Positions 1-7,081 of a DNA stretch of 20,350 nt are shown piece after piece. Position 1 is the stretch's first letter. Each line of letters begins with the position of its first letter. The position numbers were made by a program, and so were the translations under genes. This stretch comes from Candidatus Dojkabacteria bacterium (GTDB taxonomy: Bacteria > Patescibacteriota > Dojkabacteria > B142 > OLB20): positions 1-20,350 of the forward strand of contig JAGQLK010000002.1 in NCBI GenBank assembly GCA_020429485.1, written 5' to 3'. Under the pieces are notes generated by a model. The model ran no database searches and was not told the origin of the DNA. It saw only the letters and a program-made list of their open reading frames with translations.

Positions 1-951
1 GATATTTTTAGATTTTTCATCCAGCATACGAGTAACAAATCTTTGTTCTACTGTAAGTCTAGATATTCTTCTTGTACCAAGAAATAATTTTTTAAGCTTA
101 ACACCTAAGCCTTTTGCTGGCTTTGCTATCACCAAGCTATTTTGTTGTGCTGTCTGAAATTGTTTGTAAGAAGCTACGATATCTTCTAGCATATGTTCTG
201 TGAGGATCTGATCTGGACCTTGAGCTATTATTCTTATAATGAATTGGAAGCCAACTTTATTATTTTTGGTTTCAATCTGTCTAATAAATTCTGACTCACC
301 AGATTCTAGCTGTACCTTCTTTCCTTCTGAGTCTGTTTTATTTTTTCTAGCATCTACATATGCTTTACCTTGAGCTTGCCAACTATTATCTATAGGTCTC
401 ACAACAGTCTGAATCCATGCCTGATATCCTGGTTGAAGCTTAGAAATTGCCCCTGTAATAGATGCGAGTGGATCTACTTCGAAACTAGTGAAGGTCTTAA
501 ATGGCAGATAATATGAAGTTTTGAGTTCTAGCTCAGTTGAAGAGAAATATCTTGATGTCTGAGATTTGAACTGAGTATAGTCTTGAATAGCTTTAATCTG
601 AGCTTGTGGATATTGAGCATACACCTGATTTTCAACAAACTGTTTATATCTTCTTGCACATACAATCATAAAGTAAATTCCTTTAGGAACAGCAACAATT
701 TCAAAACTGAAATGTTCTTTCGATTTATCATCATTCTTGAGAATACCGTGTAGTGCCTGGAAAAATTGCTCAGCGGCTAGCGGGCTTTTTTCGTTATTAG
801 TAGGAACAGAGATTTGAAGTATTATTTTATCTTGGAGTGACTCGCTAATCTTGTTTTTGTGATAAAGGTATCTTGCAACAAACCATGCAATAACCGCAAA
901 AAAGACAGTTACTCCACAAATAGACAGAATTATTATAAGCAGTTGATTCAT
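1..951 (-). CDS. Membrane-anchored VirB4/HerA-like ATPase family protein, N-terminal part (3' end outside window)
   Basis: An uninterrupted frame of 317 codons runs from an ATG at 951 to the window edge, so only the N-terminal part is present. Residues about 3-27 are a hydrophobic membrane segment. The following region, with motifs such as QFFQALHGIL, HFSFEIVAVPKGIYF and YKQFVENQVYAQYPQAQI, matches the domain that precedes a DUF87/VirB4-type ATPase in a family widespread in Patescibacteria, usually annotated as type IV secretory pathway or conjugal-transfer ATPase. The Walker motifs would lie beyond position 1 and are not visible. The role (DNA or protein transport at the membrane, perhaps pilus-related) is inferred from the family. 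The sequence upstream of the ATG contains no clear Shine-Dalgarno. Family recognition is fairly secure; biochemical function is not. Confidence 0.75.
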   Translation of the reverse strand, partial: MNQLLIIILSICGVTVFFAVIAWFVARYLYHKNKISESLQDKIILQISVPTNNEKSPLAAEQFFQALHGILKNDDKSKEHFSFEIVAVPKGIYFMIVCARRYKQFVENQVYAQYPQAQIKAIQDYTQFKSQTSRYFSSTELELKTSYYLPFKTFTSFEVDPLASITGAISKLQPGYQAWIQTVVRPIDNSWQAQGKAYVDARKNKTDSEGKKVQLESGESEFIRQIETKNNKVGFQFIIRIIAQGPDQILTEHMLEDIVASYKQFQTAQQNSLVIAKPAKGLGVKLKKLFLGTRRISRLTVEQRFVTRMLDEKSKNI

Positions 952-1031
952 TATTTTACCAGCCCTTTATCAAGAGTATTAACAATATATTATACACTTT
1001 TGAGTTGCTAAACAAACTAAAGTTTGGGGCA

Positions 1032-1051
1032 AATATATTGCGTAATATATT
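1032..1051. repeat. AT-only hairpin in the gap between two minus-strand genes
   Basis: Two copies of AATATATT flank GCGT, giving an 8-bp stem with a 4-base loop. It lies in the 247-base gap 952-1198, which otherwise shows no convincing gene. The stem is pure A/T, lies about 150 bases past the stop of the GH3 gene and has no clear T-run, so a terminator role is doubtful. Confidence 0.3.
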
Positions 1052-1198
1052 AATAATGTTAATTATAATTAGCATCTGATGATTCTTTTCCATTTTTGAC
1101 TGACCAAAAATAGTAAGATAATGGAATGTAAAAATTTTATTGGTTAAGTTAGGAATATTGGCTTTCAAATAAGTGAAGATAATTAACATTCAGCGTGC

Positions 1199-2638
1199 TT
1201 ATTGACAAAGGTATTCCTTCTTTATTCTCAGTATGTTAGTAAGCCTATTATTAACTACCTCTTCTGTTATAAGCTTGTTATCTACTATATATTTAACAAC
1301 TTCAGGAGAATTACATTTCTCATTATGAACAAATAGAGCCATATCTCCTCCATTGTTAATTGCCTTGGCAATAAGCTCTGCACACTCTGTAGTACTGTTT
1401 GGACTAAGCATCATAAGGTCATCTGTGATAATAAGATTTTGATAGCCTAGTTCGCCTCTCAGCACATCATTCATCCAATATGAAGATAATGTAGCTATTT
1501 CACTATTAATATTTTCAAATTTCAGGTGACCAGTCATGATGAAAGGAATATCATTCGCAATCAAACTTTGAAATGGCAATGCATCATAACTTGCCCACTG
1601 CTCCTTGTTAAGAGTTGAGACTGGAACTACTTTATGTGAATCAAGTTTGGTGCTTCCATGACCTGGGAAATGTTTCCCTGTTGTCAAGATACCATTGTCT
1701 CTCATACAACTTACATATCTACTTGCAACATCTGATGCTACTTGAGGATCTGTATCAATTATCCTTGAATAAATCCAATAATCAGCATTTGGTGACATGT
1801 CTACAACTGGGGAAAGACTCATATTAAATCCACTCTCTTTGAGAGCTTGAGCTTGCATACTTATCTCTTTGCAAAATTCGTCATCGTTCAAGCTTTTTAG
1901 TGAATTTAGTGTTTTGAAATTATACCAACTAAATCTTTGCACTACTCCACCCTCCGCATCAAGTGCCATGAATGGTGGAACTGCACTGTTGGCAATTAAT
2001 TGATCAGATTGTTTCTTAACTTGCTCTGACTCAGTATATGCAAGTGAATCTATTAATACATAGCCTCCAAAACCATACTTACTTTTATTCAAAGTATCAT
2101 ACTCTGACTTTGAGAAAGCAGGCACAAGAAGCAATTTAAGCTTTTGCTCAAGAGTAAATGTTGCTATTGTATCTTCTAAATTTTGCACGTTTGTACAGAC
2201 ACATTCACTAAAATCTAATTCATTTTGACAAGTAGCTCTATCGGATGCAAGTTGATCATAAACTTCATTGCTACTAACCAATAGATAACTTGAATCATTA
2301 TATTTAGCAATCACACTACTCTGTGTGTTAGTTTCTAGTTTCAGATAATCATGTATGTATCCTTTATCTACATTTTCTACTTCTTGCTTGACCATCCCTA
2401 CTAGTTTGTAGTTCCTATCTGCATTGTGAATACACTCTTCTTCTAATTGCGCAATTCCACCATCTATGTTTAGTTTATTCCAGTCTATCTCAATATCATT
2501 TGCACAAGTTCTCAATTCAGCTATTAAGCTATTATTTTCATCTGATATACGTAGAAAATTAAAGGTAGCATAACCTATAAGGAGTATGGTGAATAGCAAT
2601 ACAGTAAAAATAAGTGATGCGATCTTAATTGCTTTCAT
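1199..2638 (-). CDS. Membrane-anchored GH3 family glycosidase, NagZ-like beta-N-acetylhexosaminidase
   Basis: The 479-residue protein begins with a signal anchor (about residues 5-28) and an extracellular segment (about 31-155) containing five cysteines (45, 69, 137, 146, 148). The GH3 barrel follows from about residue 160. It has the NagZ hallmark loop KHFPGHGSTKLDSH at 322-335, which carries the Asp333-His335 acid/base dyad, and IITDDLMM at 403-410, whose first Asp (406) fits the nucleophile. NagZ-type enzymes remove N-acetylglucosamine from peptidoglycan fragments. Tethering outside the membrane would place this one at the cell wall rather than in cytoplasmic recycling. It is longer than a typical NagZ (about 340 residues) because of the N-terminal region, which I do not recognise. 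The ATG at 2638 is preceded by no obvious Shine-Dalgarno. Substrate is inferred. Confidence 0.85.
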   Translation of the reverse strand: MKAIKIASLIFTVLLFTILLIGYATFNFLRISDENNSLIAELRTCANDIEIDWNKLNIDGGIAQLEEECIHNADRNYKLVGMVKQEVENVDKGYIHDYLKLETNTQSSVIAKYNDSSYLLVSSNEVYDQLASDRATCQNELDFSECVCTNVQNLEDTIATFTLEQKLKLLLVPAFSKSEYDTLNKSKYGFGGYVLIDSLAYTESEQVKKQSDQLIANSAVPPFMALDAEGGVVQRFSWYNFKTLNSLKSLNDDEFCKEISMQAQALKESGFNMSLSPVVDMSPNADYWIYSRIIDTDPQVASDVASRYVSCMRDNGILTTGKHFPGHGSTKLDSHKVVPVSTLNKEQWASYDALPFQSLIANDIPFIMTGHLKFENINSEIATLSSYWMNDVLRGELGYQNLIITDDLMMLSPNSTTECAELIAKAINNGGDMALFVHNEKCNSPEVVKYIVDNKLITEEVVNNRLTNILRIKKEYLCQ

Positions 2639-2877
2639 ACACTAATATTACATTAATTTCCCCTTTACAGCCAAACCAAAGTAGGAGCCCACAAAGCAAA
2701 TTGATATATTGAATATATATGCCCAATATAGTATAATTAGATACATCTAAACTGCCTAAAATCCAATGTTTAGAGCAAAAAAATAAATATTTGCATGACG
2801 AAATTTGTAGGCATTTGTCTTTCGGCAAGCACAAGATAAATTTATAATTTTGGTCATGTATTAAAAAACTGACCTTT

Positions 2878-2891
2878 TCCGCATATGCGGA
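2878..2891. repeat. 14-bp perfect palindrome
   Basis: TCCGCATATGCGGA is a perfect palindrome at the left margin of the higher-GC stretch, within the 514-base region (2639-3152) between the divergent GH3 and peptidase genes. It could be a dimeric protein-binding site. No function can be assigned from sequence alone. Confidence 0.5.
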
Positions 2892-2914
2892 GATCCTTGA
2901 AAATCAAAGGGTAG

Positions 2915-2979
2915 TGATAAGAGGTGATCCCTATATGGTACATGAGAAACGTGTTTCATATCAGGGTCATCGCTTATCA
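2915..2979. repeat. Long imperfect inverted repeat (23-base arms, 19-base loop)
   Basis: Arms 2915-2937 and 2957-2979 pair at 18 of 23 positions by Watson-Crick rules, plus two G-U pairs, with loop 2938-2956. The inner part contains a second near-palindrome (2942-2961). The right arm can instead pair with 3009-3018. This is the strongest hairpin in the upstream region of the peptidase gene. It could be an attenuator-type RNA element or the remains of a small mobile element; a hairpin by itself does not distinguish these. Confidence 0.55.
2942..2961. repeat. Near-palindrome sharing 16 bases with the site at 13684-13703
   Basis: The core GAAACGTGTTTCATAT (2946-2961) occurs again, in inverted orientation, at 13684-13699, just after the glycogen operon. 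Here the left arm is ATGAGAAAC and the right arm GTTTCATAT, with one mismatch and a GT centre. It sits in the loop and inner stem of the larger hairpin 2915-2979. A regulator or recombinase binding site is possible. Confidence 0.45.
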
Positions 2980-3018
2980 ACAAAAACCAAAAGGAGGTAA
3001 CGCTTAAGTGATAAGTGG
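2970..3018 (+). promoter_or_regulatory. Alternative stem enclosing a perfect Shine-Dalgarno
   Basis: Bases 2970-2979 can pair with 3009-3018 in ten consecutive pairs (three of them G-U). The loop holds AAGGAGGT at 2991-2998, the best ribosome binding site in the window, and the GTG at 3008-3010 falls at the stem base. The 2973-2979 strand is also the right arm of the larger hairpin 2915-2979, so the two structures exclude each other. That geometry is typical of translational switches, but no known riboswitch consensus was recognised. Confidence 0.4.
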
Positions 3019-3127
3019 AGCAGCAAGCGGCTGCCGCCCATTGTATCAGGTCCGACAAAGATTGAACGGGACACTGAATACTAGTACATTAGGTATAACC
3101 GAAATGTGCAAGGGTGAGATGATCTGA
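3008..3127 (+). CDS. Possible 39-residue leader ORF
   Basis: A GTG at 3008 lies nine bases after AAGGAGGT (2991-2998) and opens a frame of 39 codons ending in TGA at 3125-3127. The product would begin MISGAASGCRPL and end CKGEMI; I do not recognise it and see no membrane segment. It ends 25 bases before the preferred start of the peptidase gene on the same strand. It could be a leader peptide that couples translation to the peptidase, or the region may be a structured RNA with no protein product. A small hairpin (3084-3109, stem GTACATT/AATGTGC) lies inside it, which favours the RNA view. Confidence 0.3.
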   Translation: MISGAASGCRPLYQVRQRLNGTLNTSTLGITEMCKGEMI

Positions 3128-3152
3128 AGTTAAACTACTAAAGGATATGATT

Positions 3153-3794
3153 ATGGCAAGAAAAAAAGTAAGAAGAAGTAAGAAAGGGAATGACAGCCCC
3201 CCTTACGCACTGATCATTATCATTTCGATTGTGATTGTTGGAATCCTAATCGCTTGGTGGCGAGCATCTACCGCACCAGAAGAACCAGGGACAACAGCAG
3301 GCATAGTTGTAGACTTTAACGGTCAGAATATGTTGGGTACGGCATTCATCGTCGAAACCGACACTGGCAAGATAATCTGCACTATCGAACACATCGGGAT
3401 GTACAACCTGTCACAAATCTCATCAGAATTCAATGTAACCGGACCATTCAGTCTGACTGGCACACAAGAGGCTCCAGAAGCGACTTTATGTGCTCGTGTT
3501 TCAACAACATGGAATGGCTTTGAATTTTTAGATACCAATGTTACTCCGGGGACACAACTCCGCGTATTTACGACTCAAGGGCAAAGCTTTGCTATTTCTG
3601 CTCGCGAGTATTCGTACGCTGAGGGTAATCTTGGTGGTGGAACAGCTCTTTACGCGTCTGGCACAACAATCATACATGAGAGTATGAGTGGCAGTCCAGT
3701 TGTCTTGGAGTCAGACCACAGCCAAGTAATTGGTATTCTGATGGGTGGATCATCACAAGACATCTTCATCGCTCCCTACAGGGATCTGCGATAA
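3153..3794 (+). CDS. Membrane-anchored trypsin-like serine peptidase (putative)
   Basis: The 213-residue product has a lysine/arginine-rich cytoplasmic start (MARKKVRRSKK), one membrane helix at about 19-36, and an extracellular domain. That domain shows a chymotrypsin-fold pattern: GTAFIVET (62-69), a candidate catalytic His80 in CTIEHIG, and the nucleophile motif MSGSPVV with Ser179. The usual Gly two residues before the Ser is Ser177, and no clean Asp motif is visible; Asp127 is only a candidate. Activity is therefore uncertain. Start choice: AAGGA at 3141-3145 sits seven bases before the ATG at 3153 but only one base before the ATG at 3147. Base composition (about 48% GC in 3421-3480 by hand count) is well above native genes such as 7261-7320 (25%), which suggests transfer. 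Confidence 0.7.
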   Translation: MARKKVRRSKKGNDSPPYALIIIISIVIVGILIAWWRASTAPEEPGTTAGIVVDFNGQNMLGTAFIVETDTGKIICTIEHIGMYNLSQISSEFNVTGPFSLTGTQEAPEATLCARVSTTWNGFEFLDTNVTPGTQLRVFTTQGQSFAISAREYSYAEGNLGGGTALYASGTTIIHESMSGSPVVLESDHSQVIGILMGGSSQDIFIAPYRDLR

Positions 3795-3993
3795 ATGTCT
3801 GGCGTACTTCAAAGGTTTTTGGTCTTATTCAATTAAGTTGGATTGTTGATACCCGGGATTCTTCCCTAATCGTGCATGTGACATTGGCTTGCCAAATACT
3901 AATTGCTCGAGGTTCGACTCTCCAAAATTTTCGAAACAACCAAACTACCCTTTGATTTACGCTTTAGATAGAGTTTCCCAAGAAGTATTCAGC

Positions 3994-6948
3994 TTACCCA
4001 GTGATTATCGGTAGATATATTTTTTCTAAGTATTCTTTCATCATTCTTTCCATTGAGTAATTCTTCAAAACCAATTCCATGCAGTTCTTCATCATTTGTA
4101 CCCAATGCTCGTTATATTCACCATTTAAGTTCTCAAAAAATAAAGGCATTATCTGGTATTCCAATGTATCGAACATAGCCTTAACTGGATCCTCTTCTGG
4201 TATGACCCAACCCTTTTCATACCAATCAACTTCATCAGTCCAACCATCTTTAGTAGTAAATTGCAGAACGCCATTAGCAGCTGCTTTCATACCACTGGTA
4301 CCAGATGCTTCTTCAAATCTATATGGTGTATTTAACCAGATATCTGCTCCCGAAATCATTCGTCTTGCTAGTTGCCAATTGTAACCAGGTACAAGAATTA
4401 CCTTGTTTTTGAATTCTTCAGTGCTTAATGCTTGATTCATTCTTTGCACAAGTTCTTTACCTGCATTGTCTTTCGGATGTGCTTTACCAGCAATCAAAAT
4501 TTGCAATGGTTTATCTTGCATAGACAGAACTTGTCTCAACCTATCTAGGTCAGAGACGATCATGTCAGGTCTTTTATATGATGCTAATCTTCTTGACCAA
4601 GCAATGGTAAGTGCATCTGGATCCAAATTAAGTCCTAATTCTGTACTTAAAGTAGTAATTAATTTATGTTTTCTAATATTATGAGCATCCCATAACTCTT
4701 GATCTGGAATATTCTGAACTCTGGTGTAATCAACATCAAATTCTGGATAATGCCAGTTTTCCCCAACATACCTGTCTAGAAGCTCATGAATCTCAGGGCT
4801 AACCCATGTAGGCATATGAACCCCGTTTGTGACAGGGACTAAATCATATTCAGGCCATATTCTCTTAGCAGCTTTTCCATGCAATAGACTTACAGCATTT
4901 GAGATCTTTGCATGCCTTAGTCCCATCATAGTCATGGAGAACTTACCTTGGGCATATATCTCTTCCTTACCAAGTTCAAAAATAGAATTAATGTCTGTGT
5001 TTAAATCATCCGTATATGAACTTAAATGCTCTTCAATCAATACAAATGGGAATATATCATTACCAGCCTGCTTTAAAGTATGATTAGTAAACACTAATTT
5101 GCTTGATGCCATACCTATTGCTTCTTTAAATTCAATACCTTGATCAATATAATTCTTCGCCAATTCTAGAACTAGGAAACCAGAATGACCTTCATTCATA
5201 TGCCATAAGGATGGATTTAGCCCTAATTCTTTTAGCATTCTTGCCCCACCTATACCTAGCAATATTTCTTGCCTCACTCTTGTATCTTGATCGCCGCCAT
5301 AAAGATGAGCTGTAATCTTCTTATCTTCCCAAAGTGAATTCTTATCGTAGTTGGTATCTAATAAGTACAGATCAACATTTCCAACTTTTAACTTCCATGC
5401 TCTTGCAAATACTTCCCTACCATCTACTTCGACCATTACATCCAACTGTTTACCCTCTTCATCTAATACAAGCTCGAATGGGTAATCATCTGCGTCTTGA
5501 TGAATATACCTTTCTACTTGTCCACCATCCTCAGCAAAATCTTGATGAAAATATCCCTCGTGATAGAATATGCCAACTGCAACCATAGGTACACCCATAT
5601 CTGAGGCGACTTTTAGAAAATCTCCTGCTAGAACACCTAGTCCACCTGAATAAATCTGCAACCAATCTACTAATCCATACTCTAAACAAAAGTATGCAAT
5701 TGGGTTATTTTTGAAATCACTAAAGCACTCTCTACCTGGCTCTCGACAATAGTTATCAAACCATTTCTGAGAATCTGCATATTCTTTAAATAGCCTAACA
5801 TTCTGCTCTATTTCAAATGCTTTTTCATTTAATATCTCGTCTAACTTCTTGCTACCGTATTGAGCAATGAATTCAGAAGGTGGTGAGTTCTTTCTCCATC
5901 CATCCCCATACATATCAATTATTGGTAGAACAAAGTGAGGATTCCAGGTATACCATAGATTATCTAACAAATAGTCGAATTTGGATTTTATATCTTCAGA
6001 GGTTTGTTCTTGATAGTTAATACTTGAAGCTAAATTAGTAATCTTGCTTAAACTAAATTCATTGTAACTAAGATCCTTAAGCACATTGATCAATCCCCAA
6101 ATTCCATAATGGTTACTATGCTCAATCTGCTCTCCTCTCGAATCTATATATCTCGCAACTTCCTCTAAATTTAAATCCAAACCTGTATTATCAACTACTA
6201 TGAATTTCGAACCATCAGAATTTAATATGAAACCTATATCACCATTGTTACTTATTAGCTCATTCTTCATGACTTTTGCAAGATGTTCATCCGCTAAGTC
6301 TGGTAGATAGTGGGGATATCGTTCATTTGCTTCAATATGTAGCACCTCTACCTCGAGGTCACCAAAAACATTATCATTATTCAAAGTATCAAATACATTA
6401 CCGGTCACTCCATTTGCACAGTCAATAATTACCTTGAAGTCGATAGTCCTATTTAATTCTATCTCTGTATATAATTTTTCTATGAATTTACTTCTGTATG
6501 AAACCTTTGTGAGTTGATGCTGATTATTAATCAAATCACTTGGATAATCTACTTGAGTGATATCAAAACCATTTTTTACTTCATCAATAGATAGCGCCTT
6601 ATTTTCTTTGTCGTATAATTTGATTCCCTGTTTATTGCGTCCAAATCTTTCTGTTGTAAGATATATTGCTCCGTCATACCAACCTGAATCCTTAGAAAAT
6701 AATAGTTCATCTAAAGTTGCTTGCCCAATGAACTCTAGCTTCACTCCCTTATCTCGAGCTGCATAGTCAAATGCTTCCACTAGGTATTTAGACCAATCTT
6801 TAAGTGAATAGCCAATAACATATTTCGCCCCAGGTACTAAGTTGAAAAAAGTGTGAGCTAACTTGTAGCAAAATTCTGAATTCAGCTGATGTGGATATAA
6901 ACCTACAATCTCACCTTCATTGAATAGTTCATCTGTATTATTGGGCAT
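3994..6948 (-). CDS. glgP: Alpha-glucan phosphorylase (GT35) fused to a degenerate phosphohexomutase module
   Basis: The C-terminal part (about residues 315-984) is an archaeal/Thermotoga-type glucan phosphorylase. It has IAYFCLEYGL (417-426), YSGGLGVLAGD (433-443), HMNEGHSG (583-590), RRLASYKRPD (786-795) and the pyridoxal-phosphate motif EASGTSGMKAA with Lys888. It would release glucose-1-phosphate from glycogen. The first 275 or so residues resemble domains I and II of phosphoglucomutase/phosphomannomutase: IVGLYPHQLN at 14-23, QGIKLYDKENKAL at 107-119, VIIDCANG at 173-180. The key residues are lost: the TASHNP phosphoserine loop reads TTERFG (98-103), and the metal loop DGDADR reads NSDGSK (243-248). 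Domains III and IV seem absent. The mutase part should be inactive; a sensor or structural role is inferred. It is divergent from the sortase-like gene and apart from the glycogen operon. Confidence 0.88.
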   Translation of the reverse strand: MPNNTDELFNEGEIVGLYPHQLNSEFCYKLAHTFFNLVPGAKYVIGYSLKDWSKYLVEAFDYAARDKGVKLEFIGQATLDELLFSKDSGWYDGAIYLTTERFGRNKQGIKLYDKENKALSIDEVKNGFDITQVDYPSDLINNQHQLTKVSYRSKFIEKLYTEIELNRTIDFKVIIDCANGVTGNVFDTLNNDNVFGDLEVEVLHIEANERYPHYLPDLADEHLAKVMKNELISNNGDIGFILNSDGSKFIVVDNTGLDLNLEEVARYIDSRGEQIEHSNHYGIWGLINVLKDLSYNEFSLSKITNLASSINYQEQTSEDIKSKFDYLLDNLWYTWNPHFVLPIIDMYGDGWRKNSPPSEFIAQYGSKKLDEILNEKAFEIEQNVRLFKEYADSQKWFDNYCREPGRECFSDFKNNPIAYFCLEYGLVDWLQIYSGGLGVLAGDFLKVASDMGVPMVAVGIFYHEGYFHQDFAEDGGQVERYIHQDADDYPFELVLDEEGKQLDVMVEVDGREVFARAWKLKVGNVDLYLLDTNYDKNSLWEDKKITAHLYGGDQDTRVRQEILLGIGGARMLKELGLNPSLWHMNEGHSGFLVLELAKNYIDQGIEFKEAIGMASSKLVFTNHTLKQAGNDIFPFVLIEEHLSSYTDDLNTDINSIFELGKEEIYAQGKFSMTMMGLRHAKISNAVSLLHGKAAKRIWPEYDLVPVTNGVHMPTWVSPEIHELLDRYVGENWHYPEFDVDYTRVQNIPDQELWDAHNIRKHKLITTLSTELGLNLDPDALTIAWSRRLASYKRPDMIVSDLDRLRQVLSMQDKPLQILIAGKAHPKDNAGKELVQRMNQALSTEEFKNKVILVPGYNWQLARRMISGADIWLNTPYRFEEASGTSGMKAAANGVLQFTTKDGWTDEVDWYEKGWVIPEEDPVKAMFDTLEYQIMPLFFENLNGEYNEHWVQMMKNCMELVLKNYSMERMMKEYLEKIYLPIITG

Positions 6949-6973
6949 GCTTTCATATTAATAGATACATTAA

Positions 6974-7001
6974 ATTATACCTAACCAATATTTCACAGCA
7001 A
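6974..7001 (-). promoter_or_regulatory. Candidate sigma-70-type promoter for the phosphorylase gene
   Basis: Read on the minus strand, TTGCTG (7001-6996) is followed after 16 bases by a perfect TATAAT (6979-6974), leaving a leader of roughly 20 bases before the ATG at 6948. No Shine-Dalgarno is evident in that leader. The same -35 hexamer recurs in the candidate crtI promoter. Confidence 0.5.
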
Positions 7002-7081
7002 GAATAATGACCTATTTCTAGAAGTTTAGCTTCAATAAATTGCCTTAATTTACTATTATATAGTTAAGCAATCCTATAAAA

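Noticed and set aside
956-1189. 77-codon minus-strand open frame between the two leftmost genes
   Set aside because: Composition is extremely A/T-rich, the product has no recognisable pattern beyond hydrophobic low-complexity residues, and it covers the AT-only hairpin; it looks like chance in an intergenic gap.
2861-3058. Minus-strand 65-codon frame across the peptidase upstream region
   Set aside because: It runs through the long inverted repeat, lacks a ribosome binding site and shows no protein-like motif.
3900-3935. tRNA-like string GAGGTTCGACTCTCC
   Set aside because: It resembles a T-arm, but the stem pairs poorly when aligned as 5-7-5 and no acceptor or anticodon arm can be found upstream.
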